Shown: in pieces, positions 7,541-15,681 of the stretch
Layout of the letters: each line of letters starts with the position of its first letter
Numbering within the stretch: the first letter of the stretch is position 1
Source of the DNA: Nocardia sp. CNY236
GTDB taxonomy: Bacteria; Actinomycetota; Actinomycetes; Mycobacteriales; Mycobacteriaceae
DNA length: 34,719 bases
Assembly (NCBI RefSeq): GCF_000482385.1
Contig: NZ_AXVD01000042.1
Span: 1 to 34,719 of the forward strand
Reading direction: 5' to 3'
Notes under the pieces: generated by a model
What the model saw: the letters and a program-made list of their open reading frames with translations, nothing else
Databases searched by the model: none
What the model was told of the DNA's origin: nothing
Position numbers and translations under genes: made by a program

Positions 7541-9085
7541 ATGTCACAGCAGGTTCCCATCACTACGGCGCCACCGCCGACGGCGACGACGCCGACGGGA
7601 GCCGGCATCACCGCCGCGATCGTCGCGCTGATCCTGGCGATGATGCTGGCCACGCTGGACAACATGATCATCGGTACGGCGATCCCGACGATCGTCGGGG
7701 AGCTGGGCGGGCTCGACGACCTGTCCTGGGTCATCACCTCGTACACGCTGGCGACCGCGGCCTCCACCCCGATCTGGGGCAAGCTCGGCGACATGTACGG
7801 CCGCAAGGGCGTCTTCCTGGCCTCAATCGTGATCTTTCTGGTCGGCTCCGCGCTCTCCGGGCTGGCTCAGGACCTCGGCCAGCTCATCGGGTTCCGGGCC
7901 CTGCAGGGGCTCGGCGGCGGCGGGCTGATGGTAAGTGCCTTCGCGATCATGGGCGAGCTGATCCCGCCACGGGACCGCGCGAAGTACCAGGGGGTGATGT
8001 CGGCGGCGATGGGGGCGACTATGATCGGTGGGCCGTTGGTCGGCGGCCTGATCACCGACCACTTCGGCTGGCGGTGGTGTTTCCTGATCAACCTGCCGAT
8101 CGGGCTCGTCGGGCTGACCCTCGTGGCCACCGGCATGCGGCTGCCGGCGCGCCGTGCGCAGGGCCGGGTCGACTACCTCGGCGCGACCCTGCTGGCATTC
8201 GTCATCTCCGTCGTGGTGCTGGTCAGCGCGTGGGGCGGCACCCGGTACGACTGGGGTTCGGCCGTGATCGTCGGTCTCGGCTTGGCGGCCGTCCTGGCGA
8301 CGGCCGGCTTCCTGCTAGTCGAGCGGCAGGCCCGCGAGCCGGTGCTGCCGTTGGGCATCTTCCAAGTCGTCAACTTCTCGCTGGCCACGGTCATCGGGCT
8401 GCTGGTCGGTTTCGTGCTGTTCAGCACCATGACCTTTCTGACGTTATACCAGCAGGCCGTGCAGGGCGCGTCCGCCACGAACTCCGGCCTGCTCCTGCTG
8501 CCGGTCCTGCTGTCGATGGTCGTCGTCAACGTGATCGTCGGGCAGTGGATCACCAAGGGCCTCAGGCTCAGGACGGTGCTGCGCGTCGGCAGCGCGCTGA
8601 TGACCGTAAGCCTGTTCCTGATGGCGACCATGGGCACGGGCACCTCACGTCTGGTCGCCGCGCTGTACATGGTGGTGCTCGGTGCCGGGATGGGCTGCCT
8701 CATCCAGGGCACGCTGCTCCTGTCGCTGGACAGCGTGGGGATGCGGAACCTCGGTGTCGCATCATCGACGGCCACGCTGTCCCGTACCGTCGGTGGCACG
8801 CTCGGCGTGGCCGCCTCGGGCGCGCTCTTCGCCCACCAGGTCCAGCAGTCGCTGGCCGCGCGGGGGCCGGAGGTGGCCTCGGCCGTGAGCGGCGATGCCG
8901 TCCAACTGACGGCCGCCGCTATGGCCCGCCTGCCCGAAGGGGTTCGCGTCGCCTACGAGCACGCTGTCGCGGACGGCGCACGGCTCGTGTTCGTGGCGGC
9001 GGCGCTGCTGAGCGTGGCGGCTCTGCTCGGCTCCTGGTTCGTTCGGCAGCGCGCCCTGGCGCCCGCGCCGACCGACGCCGCCTGA
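7541..9085 (+). CDS. DHA2-family (14-TM) MFS drug efflux transporter
   Basis: 514 aa with fourteen hydrophobic segments in the pattern of EmrB/QacA proton-drug antiporters. Motif D1 is seen as LDNMIIGTAIPTIVGELGG in TM1, motif A as GKLGDMYGRKGVF between TM2 and TM3, and FRALQGLGGGGLMVSAFAIMGELIPPRDRAKYQG near TM4. The protein acts in the cytoplasmic membrane and probably exports a hydrophobic toxic compound. The divergent TetR gene suggests induction by substrate. Third codon positions are almost all G/C and, like the rest of this block, look more like Streptomyces or Micromonospora than like the flanks. Confidence 0.93.
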   Translation: MSQQVPITTAPPPTATTPTGAGITAAIVALILAMMLATLDNMIIGTAIPTIVGELGGLDDLSWVITSYTLATAASTPIWGKLGDMYGRKGVFLASIVIFLVGSALSGLAQDLGQLIGFRALQGLGGGGLMVSAFAIMGELIPPRDRAKYQGVMSAAMGATMIGGPLVGGLITDHFGWRWCFLINLPIGLVGLTLVATGMRLPARRAQGRVDYLGATLLAFVISVVVLVSAWGGTRYDWGSAVIVGLGLAAVLATAGFLLVERQAREPVLPLGIFQVVNFSLATVIGLLVGFVLFSTMTFLTLYQQAVQGASATNSGLLLLPVLLSMVVVNVIVGQWITKGLRLRTVLRVGSALMTVSLFLMATMGTGTSRLVAALYMVVLGAGMGCLIQGTLLLSLDSVGMRNLGVASSTATLSRTVGGTLGVAASGALFAHQVQQSLAARGPEVASAVSGDAVQLTAAAMARLPEGVRVAYEHAVADGARLVFVAAALLSVAALLGSWFVRQRALAPAPTDAA

Positions 9086-9100
9086 CCGGCGGCACGCCGG
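9086..9100 (+). terminator. Short GC hairpin after the efflux gene
   Basis: CCGGCG-GCA-CGCCGG starts at the base after the stop codon. A 6-bp GC stem with a 3-base loop and no T-run; at most a weak or factor-assisted terminator. Confidence 0.35.
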
Positions 9101-9234
9101 CCCTCCGTCTGCGGTTGAACAGCAACAGATTCCAGGACCCACAGTGCGGGCCCACCTGTGACGTGCTGGTGCACCACGCGGGGGCGTGTCGAGCCTGACC
9201 GCGCTAACTAAACGCCGCCCTGCCGCAACTGCTC

Positions 9235-9453
9235 ATGCCCAAGGGCGCCGTGCTGGTCGAGCCGGCGCGGCGAATCGCCCGACGAGGTGCCGCAATGGCC
9301 AACATCCGCGACCTCGGCGTCCGCGAGATCGGAATCATCGTCGGCGAGTGGGGGCCGCAGATCGCCGCGGTGCTCGGCGACGGCTCCCGCCTCGGTTGCG
9401 AGATCACCTATATCCGACAGGACCAGCCGCTGGGCCTCGCCCACTGCGTCTCG
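9235..9453 (+). pseudogene. Nucleotidyltransferase fragment (glucose-1-phosphate thymidylyltransferase-like)
   Basis: MANIRDLGVREIGIIVGEW and IAAVLGDGSRLGCEITYIRQ then DQPLGLAHCV match the central part of RmlA/StrD-type sugar-1-phosphate nucleotidyltransferases. The GGxGTRL loop and everything C-terminal are absent, so it is a fragment. These enzymes feed deoxysugar pathways. The 9101-9234 stretch before it shows nothing I recognise. Confidence 0.65.
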
Positions 9454-9540
9454 CGCTCCAGGCGGTCAAGGCCCGCTGCGACCCGCGCAACGTGCTCCGG
9501 CACGGCCTGTCCGTCGTGCCGCCCACGGCGGGAAGCTGAA
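9454..9540 (+). pseudogene. C-terminal stub of an FAD-linked (BBE-type) oxidoreductase
   Basis: In a different frame from the preceding fragment, the plus strand reads LQAVKARCDPRNVLRHGLSV and ends at TGA. This is the usual C-terminal end (..LRAVKARYDP-NVFR..) of berberine-bridge-type FAD oxidases. Only about 28 residues remain, joined directly to the nucleotidyltransferase fragment. Confidence 0.55.
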
Positions 9541-9568
9541 TGAGGGCGGGCCGACCTCCGGGCCGAGG

Positions 9569-10648
9569 TCAGCCCCGGTGAGGCTCCAGGACGACGACCG
9601 GGATGTCCCGGGTCGTCTCGGTGGCGTACTCGTCGTACTTGGGGAAGATCTTCGCCATCAGCTCCCACAGGCGCGGTCGTTCCTCGGCGGTGGCGATCCG
9701 GCCCGTCGCGACGAACTTGTCCGCGCGCACCTGGACGTGGACCTCCGGGTCCGCCATGAGGTTCAGGTACCAGTTCGGGTTATTCGGAGCGGCACCGTTG
9801 GAGGCGATCAGGACGACCCGGTCGCCGTCCCGGCCGTAGATCAGCGGCGTGCGGACCTGCTGGCCCGTGCGCCGCCCCCGCGTGGTCAGCAGCAGCGTCG
9901 GGAAGCCGTAGTAGTCGTGCCCGTCTACGCCGTCGGTGGCCAGGTAACGCCACACGTGGTTCTGCACGTCCGGCAGGGGACTGTTGCGCACCCCGTCGGC
10001 GTCCGGCTCGTCGGACGAGACCATCGACCCGGCCCGGCTCGCCACCGTCATCGCCGCGAGGAACGCCTCCTCCGGCTGCTCGCCGAGCATCGGCTGGGCA
10101 CCCTCGATCCGGAAGATCGGCACACTGGTGACCCCGGCCTCCCGAACGAGACGCAGCGCGGCGCGAACCTCCTCGGTGCCGGAGTCGTCGGCGGTGACGC
10201 CGACCTCGGCGGCCAGGCGGGCCAGCGTCCCGGCGTCGCCGATGTTGAGCCCGTCGGTGAAGTGCGCGCGGAACAGCCGCTCCACCATCGCCTCCGCCCG
10301 GCCCTCCCGCGCGGCCTGGGCGACGAGCCGGTGCGCCCCGAACGTCCCGGTGGCGATTGCCCGGTCGTAGTGCAGCTCCAGCCAGTCCTTCGCCGCCTCG
10401 GTGACGAGGTAACCCAACTGCTGCACCGTCTTCTCGCCGAAGGTCTGGGTGAGCGCCTCGATCAGTGGCATTCCCTCGGTGGGCGCGCCAGGCGCCAGCT
10501 CGAAGGGGGCAAAGCGGATCTCCACCTCGCCCCCCTCGGACCGGAACCGCTCGGCCGCGCGGGCCAGCCGGGTGTATCCGATGTACGAGTGCACGCAGAT
10601 GAGGTCCAACACCATGTCCACCTGGACCTTGGCATTCCCGATAGTCAT
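9569..10648 (-). CDS. Fusion of DsbA-like thioredoxin domain and Ddn-like nitroreductase domain
   Basis: About 359 aa. Residues ~5-210 resemble the DsbA/FrnE/2-hydroxychromene-2-carboxylate isomerase group: VDMVLDLICVHSYIGY at the N-terminus, GMPLIEALTQTFGEK, and the cis-Pro segment AGVTSVPIFRIEG. The CxxC is reduced to CVHS, so disulfide exchange by two Cys is unlikely. Residues ~235-359 resemble the deazaflavin (F420)-dependent nitroreductase family: RRTGQQVRTPLIYGRDGDRVVLIASNGA, then NPNWYLNLMADPEVHVQV, then LWELMAKIFPKYDEYATETTRDIPVVVL. ATG at 10648 is preferred to TTG 21 bases upstream, as GGAG precedes it. No stop or frame change lies between the domains. Confidence 0.85.
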   Translation of the reverse strand: MTIGNAKVQVDMVLDLICVHSYIGYTRLARAAERFRSEGGEVEIRFAPFELAPGAPTEGMPLIEALTQTFGEKTVQQLGYLVTEAAKDWLELHYDRAIATGTFGAHRLVAQAAREGRAEAMVERLFRAHFTDGLNIGDAGTLARLAAEVGVTADDSGTEEVRAALRLVREAGVTSVPIFRIEGAQPMLGEQPEEAFLAAMTVASRAGSMVSSDEPDADGVRNSPLPDVQNHVWRYLATDGVDGHDYYGFPTLLLTTRGRRTGQQVRTPLIYGRDGDRVVLIASNGAAPNNPNWYLNLMADPEVHVQVRADKFVATGRIATAEERPRLWELMAKIFPKYDEYATETTRDIPVVVLEPHRG

Positions 10649-10779
10649 GTGCTCAGTCTCCAACCTCAACAGCGGTAAAGGTCAATCCGCTCAGCCGAGC
10701 CGGGCCGCCCGCGGCAACGCCGGAATCAGCACCGCCCCGACCGCCTCGAGGGTGAGCCTGCGCACCACGCCCGACCGGT

Positions 10780-10914
10780 GAGGCGAGCGACTTCCGCTGG
10801 TTCGACGTCGACGCCCTACCGGCCGAGCGTGAGTTCGGCTACGGGCAGCACCTCCTGATGCCTGAACTGATCATGGCCGGCCGCTCCGCAGCGCTCCTTG
10901 TCCCACGCTCCTGA
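10780..10914 (+). pseudogene. NUDIX-like protein C-terminal fragment
   Basis: The plus strand reads SDFRWFDVDALPAEREFGYG then HLLMPELIMAGRSAALLVPRS and stops. The RWFDVDALP segment is the typical region after the Nudix box in mutT-type hydrolases. The box itself is missing. The minus strand at 10691-10780 also has a short open tail (RRLTLEAVGAVLIPALPRAA) that I cannot assign. Nothing is recognised in 10915-11140. Confidence 0.45.
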
Positions 10915-11142
10915 CCACTTCCCGCTTCAGCGCCCAGGCCTCCGTCGCAGCCCTGCCCGCGAGGGCCTACATCCGTTCCCGGGTTCGGTGGACCCGGACC
11001 GACCCCTGCGCCCGCAGTACCGGGCAGCGCTCTGGGGATGCGTCGCGAGCGACCGCCGCGAGCCGCCGTATCGACCTTCCGCAGGTTCAGGCACTTTGGG
11101 AGGTGCCGGGGGCAGTGAACCACAAGAAGCAGCCGCCGCGGT

Positions 11143-11966
11143 GCCAATGTGGTGTCGATTGATTCCGGGTGCGGGCTGGCGAACGCCACGATCCAGCAGC
11201 GACTGGTTCCGGTGCGCCTGTATTTCGACTAGTTGGTCGAAGAGGGGTTCGGGAGTCGAATCCGGTTGGGCGGGGCCGCTATACGCCCAGCCGGAAGTGG
11301 GGAGGGCAGCAGCGTGGCCTGGTGCCGAGGCTGACTAAGCTGCCGTGGATCCCGACCGAGTCGCAGTGGATGGACATTCTCGCCGTCGCGGCAGCGGAGC
11401 CGCTGCGCAACCGGGTGATGCTCGCGTTGGCCTATGACGCGGCGTTGCGACGCGAGGAGTTGTGCTCGCGGCGCACCGATGACCTGGACCCGGGCCGGCG
11501 GATGCTGCGGATCCGGGCCGAGACTACGAAGAACCGGCTGGAGCGGATGGTGCCGTATTCAGCGACGACCGGGGCGCTGTTGCAAGGGTATCTGGCGCAT
11601 CGGGCGACGATCAGCCTGGCTCGCGGCCGGTTGTTCCTGTCGGAATCGCGGCGCAACCACGGGCAGCCGGTGAGTTTATGGACGTGGTCGAAGGTGGTGC
11701 GGTGCATCGCGATTGCTGCGGGAGTTCCGCAGTTCTCGGCGCACACGACCCGGCATCTGTGCTTGACGGATCTGGCGCGAACGGGTTGGGAGTTGCACGC
11801 CATCGCCACGTTCGCCGGGCATCGCAGCACCGAGACCACGCTCACCTACATCCATCTGTCCGGCCGGGAACTGGCCGACAAACTCGCCCGCGGCATGGAC
11901 CAGATCCGCCGCTGGCGGGTCGAGATGCTGGCTCGGCTCGGCGAGCAGGACAGTGCGACCCGGTGA
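11143..11966 (+). pseudogene. Tyrosine recombinase/integrase with nonsense codon and frameshift
   Basis: The first part (ANVVSIDSGCGLANATIQQR, VPVRLYFD) lies in one frame and meets TAG at 11230-11232. One base appears to be missing near 11250, after which RESNPVGRGRYTP and the rest follow in the next frame to 11966. The C-terminal catalytic domain is intact: ALRREELCS (first Arg), AHTTRHLCLTDLA (HxxR), GHRSTETTLTYIHLSG (His and the Tyr nucleophile). The N-terminal SAM-like core-binding domain is damaged or missing, so integration activity is unlikely. The last 240 codons form an uninterrupted ORF that could still be expressed. Confidence 0.75.
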
Positions 11967-12330
11967 CCGTCACATCATCGGCGGCCGTCCATGGGCCGTC
12001 CAGCGATCACGCACGGACATGGCCGCTGGATATCAGCCAATACCGCCGCCGGGGCCGGCTTTCGACCGTCGAGTCCGAAGGACTGCACACGCTGGGCTTC
12101 GACGGGCTGCGGCGCGGCCGGGACCGCAATTCGACTGCATGGCAACAGATCCAGCGACTCACGGACCCGCTCGAGGATGCGCTGGCGGTGATGCATTGGA
12201 ATCGTGGCAACCGACATCAGCAACGATTCGCGCGCGACGGTGCCGCGATCGTATTGCACCGCTGCGTTACGCTTGACCGGGCGTTTTGGGCATGGACTGC
12301 CCGCGAATGGGGTGAGGTGCTCAGCCCTGC
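11963..12330 (+). pseudogene. Integrase partner gene, 3' truncated
   Basis: GTG at 11963 overlaps the integrase stop (GTGA). The protein reads PLDISQYRRRGRLSTVESEG through DGAAIVLHRCVTLDRAFWAWTAREWGEVL. It looks like the N-terminal part of the second recombinase/DNA-binding protein found in paired actinobacterial integrase operons. After about 12330 the frame stays open to 12595, but the sequence becomes compositionally random and shows no family pattern, so I regard the rest as read-through of unrelated DNA. Nothing else is recognised in 12331-12745. Confidence 0.5.
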
Positions 12331-12745
12331 ACATCTTCGCGCGAACTATCCCGGGCAGGTCGGGGGAGATGGAAGTCCGCGGTGGCCACGAGGAGCGCGC
12401 GCACCTGACTGTGCTGAAACGAGCAGCGGTGAGCGCTTCTGCGCCGGCGTGGGCCGCGCTATCGCAGGCTGGTTGATCAACCTCCTCGTAGTTGGCAGGC
12501 CGCACCCTGCACGTACGGCGGCTACGAACTGGGGCTTCATCGAAGGACAGCCAGCATGGCTGTGCGAAGGGTTGACCCACCCATCCCAGATGTAGCCCTA
12601 TCAATATCGGAACGAAACCGACCGTTCTACCTGCAGAAATGAGGCGGATTACGGGGTGAAGCCCTCGGTGGGCGTGGGACCATCCAGACAGCGGATCGGG
12701 GGATTCGTCGCCTGAAAGTTCACCAAAGCAAAGGAATTCACCGCA

Positions 12746-13456
12746 ATGGGATACGTCTACGCCTTCCGTCTCGGCCTGCTGGCGAAGTTCAAGATCGGCC
12801 AGACCACGATGACACCCGAGAAACGACGATCAGCGCTGCAAACCTCGTGCCCGGAGCCGTTGTCGTTGTTCGATGCCATCGAAACCGACGAGTACAAGGC
12901 GCTCGAGAAGCGGGTCAAGGCCACGTGGGGCCACCGGCGCGGCGCCGAGGGCGGCACCGAGATCTATCGCCTCACTGAAACCGAAGCCACGCAGCTATTC
13001 TCCGAGTGCCGAACGTGGCTGTCCGAGGAACTGCCCAGGCAACGGCGGGCCGAGGAGCTGGAGGCCCTGGAACCGGAACCGACCGTATTGCCCAGCGACG
13101 CCACGACACTGCGGCTACGACGGCAGTGGATCGAGCTGAACGACGACAAGATACGAGCGGAGCAGGACTGTGATCGGATCGCCGCGGCGCTGGCGCGGGT
13201 AGAGACCGAACTCAAGCTCGCTATTGGTACCGCTACCGGCATCGAGGGAGTCGCTACCTGGGAGACCGGCGTCAAGAGCCGCCGCATCAACCCGAAACTG
13301 GTCGAGGACCGCGAGCCGGAGCTGTACAAGCAGTCGCTAGAGCCGAAACTGAACGCCGAGACGTTCAAGGGTCTGCTCAAGGCCCTGGGACGCGAGACCG
13401 ACTACGAGAATTTCCAGGAGATCCGCCACACCAGGAAGTTCAACATCCTCGAATGA
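12746..13456 (+). CDS. GIY-YIG-type nuclease-fold protein with YqaJ-like C-terminal tail
   Basis: 236 aa. Residues 2-85 resemble the T5orf172/MUG113 branch of the GIY-YIG fold: GYVYAFRLGLLAKFKIGQT, then PEKRRSALQTSCPEPLSLF, and the Glu-bearing helix DEYKALEKRVKATW. Residues ~90-165 form a charged helical linker. The C-terminus (LAIGTATGIEGVATWE, then RRINPKLVEDREPELYKQS, ending RKFNI) resembles the tail of YqaJ-type phage recombinases (..AIGDA-GI-ATWK.. and TRTFRI). Ribosome site AAAGGAA precedes the ATG. The fold assignment is good; activity is inference, and the first GIY Tyr is Tyr-Val-Tyr here. Probably phage- or plasmid-derived. Confidence 0.7.
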   Translation: MGYVYAFRLGLLAKFKIGQTTMTPEKRRSALQTSCPEPLSLFDAIETDEYKALEKRVKATWGHRRGAEGGTEIYRLTETEATQLFSECRTWLSEELPRQRRAEELEALEPEPTVLPSDATTLRLRRQWIELNDDKIRAEQDCDRIAAALARVETELKLAIGTATGIEGVATWETGVKSRRINPKLVEDREPELYKQSLEPKLNAETFKGLLKALGRETDYENFQEIRHTRKFNILE

Positions 13457-13633
13457 GCAGGGGGTCGGTTCCAGGCTGGTGCGTGCGGGTCTCGACCTGA
13501 TCCTTGTCGGGCGTGGCGACCGCAACGATTTCGAAGGATGGGTTCGACCTCATCAGCGCCCTGGGAAAGCCGAGAATGCTTGTGTCCGAGCAGATGACGG
13601 GTTTCTGTCGGTGGGTGGGTGCACCATTGTTCG

Positions 13634-13936
13634 ATGGGTGAGTATGACGCCATCAACGCACACAACGCGGCCAAGGCCCGCTCGGCGGGCTGGCCGGAGC
13701 TGACCGGCAGCCCGGGTCAGGTGGGCTGGGCGACAACCGTGCGTCAGAACAAAATCGACGAGTTCGACGCCGGAGAAACCGCCGAACTGGACCGCAGTCA
13801 AGCCCGGGCGGTGCTACTGCGTGAGACGCGGGCAGCGGCATGGATCGACAACCGCGCCCACCCGTGGGCCATGGTATGGCTGATCAACCTCACCGACGAT
13901 GAGCGTGCCACCCTGCTTCCCGAGAACCCGAAATGA
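13634..13936 (+). CDS. Small protein of unknown function, first of a coupled pair
   Basis: 100 aa from the ATG at 13634 (an in-frame GTG lies 15 bases upstream). LTGSPGQVGWATTVRQNKIDE resembles the motif TGS-KQ-WAE-IR seen in many small phage and plasmid proteins, and AAAWIDNRAHPW is also typical of that group. No enzymatic motif. It overlaps the next gene by ATGA. Function unknown. Nothing else is recognised in the 177 bases before it. Confidence 0.65.
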   Translation: MGEYDAINAHNAAKARSAGWPELTGSPGQVGWATTVRQNKIDEFDAGETAELDRSQARAVLLRETRAAAWIDNRAHPWAMVWLINLTDDERATLLPENPK

Positions 13937-14301
13937 GCGGCATGAGTGAGGGGTATGCCGACCTCGAGGCCGCGCTCGGGCGCATGCGGGGGGTTCCGAA
14001 ACACGATGATCTACTGGTGATCTGGGAACGCCTCGACCGTCTCGACGCCCAGTTGCCCACCATCCCCGATCAGGACCGCCGTCAACGGTTGTCACGGGTC
14101 AGCGATCATGTGCACCACCACCTGCGGGATGCGTGGCGTGAACTGGGCATCAGCTATGAGACCGCGTTGGAGTCCTACCGGAACTGGGTCGCCGACCGCC
14201 GCTACCCGACCGTCCTGTCTCCCCTGGACCGACCAGCGCCGAAGCTTCCGGACCTTCCCACGCTGCCCGACCACCCGGTGTGGGATGGGTTCGACCGGTA
14301 G
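13933..14301 (+). CDS. Small unknown protein, second of the pair
   Basis: 122 aa, mostly helical, charged, with a His cluster (VSDHVHHHLRDAWRELG) and a Pro-rich C-terminus (RPAPKLPDLPTLPDHPVW). No transmembrane or signal segment. The ATGA overlap with the preceding gene argues that it is real and co-translated. I do not recognise a family. Confidence 0.65.
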   Translation: MSGMSEGYADLEAALGRMRGVPKHDDLLVIWERLDRLDAQLPTIPDQDRRQRLSRVSDHVHHHLRDAWRELGISYETALESYRNWVADRRYPTVLSPLDRPAPKLPDLPTLPDHPVWDGFDR

Positions 14302-14367
14302 GATGCCCGGACGTTGCGGTGTCTGACATGGCACCAAGGAATGTTCGACATGAACATGGGCGCCACC

Positions 14368-14393
14368 GACATGAGGCGGGCCATCGGGCCACT
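14368..14393. repeat. 26-bp direct repeat, copy 1, flanking the HAD gene
   Basis: GACATGAGGCGGGCCATCGG and six further bases match 15041-15066 with two mismatches. On the minus strand each copy contains an ATG followed by a Met-Ala-X-Leu-Met-Ser reading. The copies lie 673 bp apart on either side of the HAD-like gene. Confidence 0.6.
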
Positions 14394-14506
14394 GCAGGCC
14401 GTCCGCGGATAGACTTAACCCCGGCGATTTGCCTGACCACGCGTGGCCGGTAGGGATCGGCTCCTTCGCCTTCTTCGTGCCATTGATGAGTCAATTCTTG
14501 TGGTTC

Positions 14507-15001
14507 TCAGGTTGTTCGCAGCCAATGATCGAGGGCTGTGAGGTCCTCGTCGCTGAGTCCTAGGAATGGCTCGACGTGCCGCAGGAGTGCGGGGCCGCGA
14601 TGTTGGGCGGCGACCCAGATGTGGTCGGCGTCGGTGATCTCGTCGTCGACCCAGGCGAACGGGCGTCCGGCGGCGTAGTCCACCAGGGTCCGGCTCTTCC
14701 AGCACAGCCCGAACCATCGGTCCTCATGTTCGTGCTCAGCGGAGGTTTCCGGCCAGCGCACGACCGGCAGTCGTGGCAGTCCGAGCCGTGGCGCGATCTC
14801 GGTGTTGGCCTCGTCTTCCCATGTCGTGGCCCAGACCAGCTGGCATGGCAGTTCCGCGAGTCGGCAACCCACCTCACGACGGAGCCGCGAGAAGTGTGAG
14901 TCCCACCCGGTGTTGCGCGACTCGCGTTCGGGGGCGTCACCGAACGGGAGAAGCGGCCCGTCGACATCGAGGAATAGCAGTGGGTGTGGGTGAGCGGTCA
15001 T
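14507..15001 (-). CDS. HAD-superfamily-like protein
   Basis: 164 aa. The N-terminus HPLLFLDVDGPLLPFG has the first HAD motif DxDG, with the nucleophile Asp. WATTWEDEANTEIAPRLGLP is the typical second region of this actinobacterial subfamily, and FAWVDDEITDADHIWVA supplies the acidic motif IV. Probably a cytosolic phosphatase or nucleotidase; substrate unknown. The ATG overlaps the stop of a 19-codon ORF (ATGA), suggesting coupled translation. Nothing is recognised in the 200 bases downstream. Confidence 0.85.
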   Translation of the reverse strand: MTAHPHPLLFLDVDGPLLPFGDAPERESRNTGWDSHFSRLRREVGCRLAELPCQLVWATTWEDEANTEIAPRLGLPRLPVVRWPETSAEHEHEDRWFGLCWKSRTLVDYAAGRPFAWVDDEITDADHIWVAAQHRGPALLRHVEPFLGLSDEDLTALDHWLRTT

Positions 15002-15057
15002 GCTGCGGTGCCCTGTTCGCGTTCGATAAGGACGCCGCGTGACATGAGGCCGGCCAT
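14998..15057 (-). CDS. Micro-ORF (19 aa) upstream of the HAD gene
   Basis: It reads MAGLMSRGVLIEREQGTAA. It has the best ribosome site of the area, AAGGAGT six bases before the ATG, while the HAD gene has none of its own and starts inside the stop codon of the micro-ORF (ATGA). Likely a leader that drives translation of the HAD gene, or a true small protein. Its start lies in the 26-bp repeat. Confidence 0.5.
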   Translation of the reverse strand: MAGLMSRGVLIEREQGTAA

Positions 15058-15066
15058 CGGGTCACT
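15041..15066. repeat. 26-bp direct repeat, copy 2
   Basis: Matches 14368-14393 with two mismatches and contains the start codon of the micro-ORF. Confidence 0.6.
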
Positions 15067-15080
15067 CCTTGCTTTTCCAT

Positions 15081-15659
15081 CTATATCTGTTCTGTGTTCT
15101 GGGCGAGGTAGCGGTAGAGGGTGGCGCGTGAGACGCCGAATGCTTCGGCGACCTGCCCGACGGGCTGGTCCTCGCGTAGCGCTGCTCGGGCCGCGGCGAG
15201 CTGGGCGGGGCTGAGTTTGCGGGGCCGGCCGGGCTGTTTACCTTGGGCGGCAGCGACTTCCCGGGCGTGAGCGGCCCTCTCCCGCATGAACACACGTTCC
15301 ATGTGTGCGAACAGGGCGAGCATCGCGACGCTGAGTTCGGCCATGCCGGAGGTGTCGGTGGTGTCGATCGGCAGCGGATCGCGCAGTGTCTTCACGCCGA
15401 TGCCGCGTTCGCTCAGGTTGTGGATGACGTTGAGGCACTCTCGGAGATTACGGCCGAGTCGGTCGAGGTCGGTCGCCACGATCGTGTCGCCGTCGCGGGC
15501 GTAGGTCAGCATCTTCTTGAACTCGGGCCGGTCGATGGTGGCGCCGGTTTTCTTGTCGGCGTAGATCCGTTCGTCGGGGATCCCGTGTTCATCGAGGGCG
15601 ACGAGTTGGCGTTCGAGGTCTTGGTGGGTGGTGGAGACCCGGGCGTAGCCGAGATCCAT
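15081..15659 (-). CDS. Serine recombinase (resolvase/invertase type)
   Basis: 192 aa, the length of Tn3-type resolvases and DNA invertases. YARVSTTHQDLERQLVAL carries the catalytic Ser, DLDRLGRNLRE the Asp-Arg-x-x-Arg signature, and MLALFAHMERVFMRERAAHA is helix E. The C-terminal HTH reads PVGQVAEAFGVSRATLYRYLAQN. All key residues are present, so it should be active. It starts next to an AT-rich island with repeated motifs that may be its recombination site. No transposase lies beside it. Confidence 0.92.
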   Translation of the reverse strand: MDLGYARVSTTHQDLERQLVALDEHGIPDERIYADKKTGATIDRPEFKKMLTYARDGDTIVATDLDRLGRNLRECLNVIHNLSERGIGVKTLRDPLPIDTTDTSGMAELSVAMLALFAHMERVFMRERAAHAREVAAAQGKQPGRPRKLSPAQLAAARAALREDQPVGQVAEAFGVSRATLYRYLAQNTEQI

Positions 15660-15681
15660 TGATGCGCCTTCCTATCCGCCG

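Noticed and set aside
7531..9198. Open reading frame of 555 codons overlapping the MFS gene in another frame
   Set aside because: Arg/Gly/Pro-rich with no family pattern; an open frame caused by extreme GC content of the true gene.
9287..10678. 463-codon plus-strand frame opposite the DsbA/Ddn fusion
   Set aside because: Antisense open frame of a very GC-rich gene; no recognisable domain.
11240..11285. Sequence resembling a tRNA T-arm (GGTTCGGGAGTCGAATCC)
   Set aside because: No acceptor, D- or anticodon arm can be built around it, and it lies within the integrase coding sequence.
12331..12595. Continuation of the integrase partner ORF
   Set aside because: The frame stays open but the family pattern ends near 12330; probably read-through of unrelated DNA.
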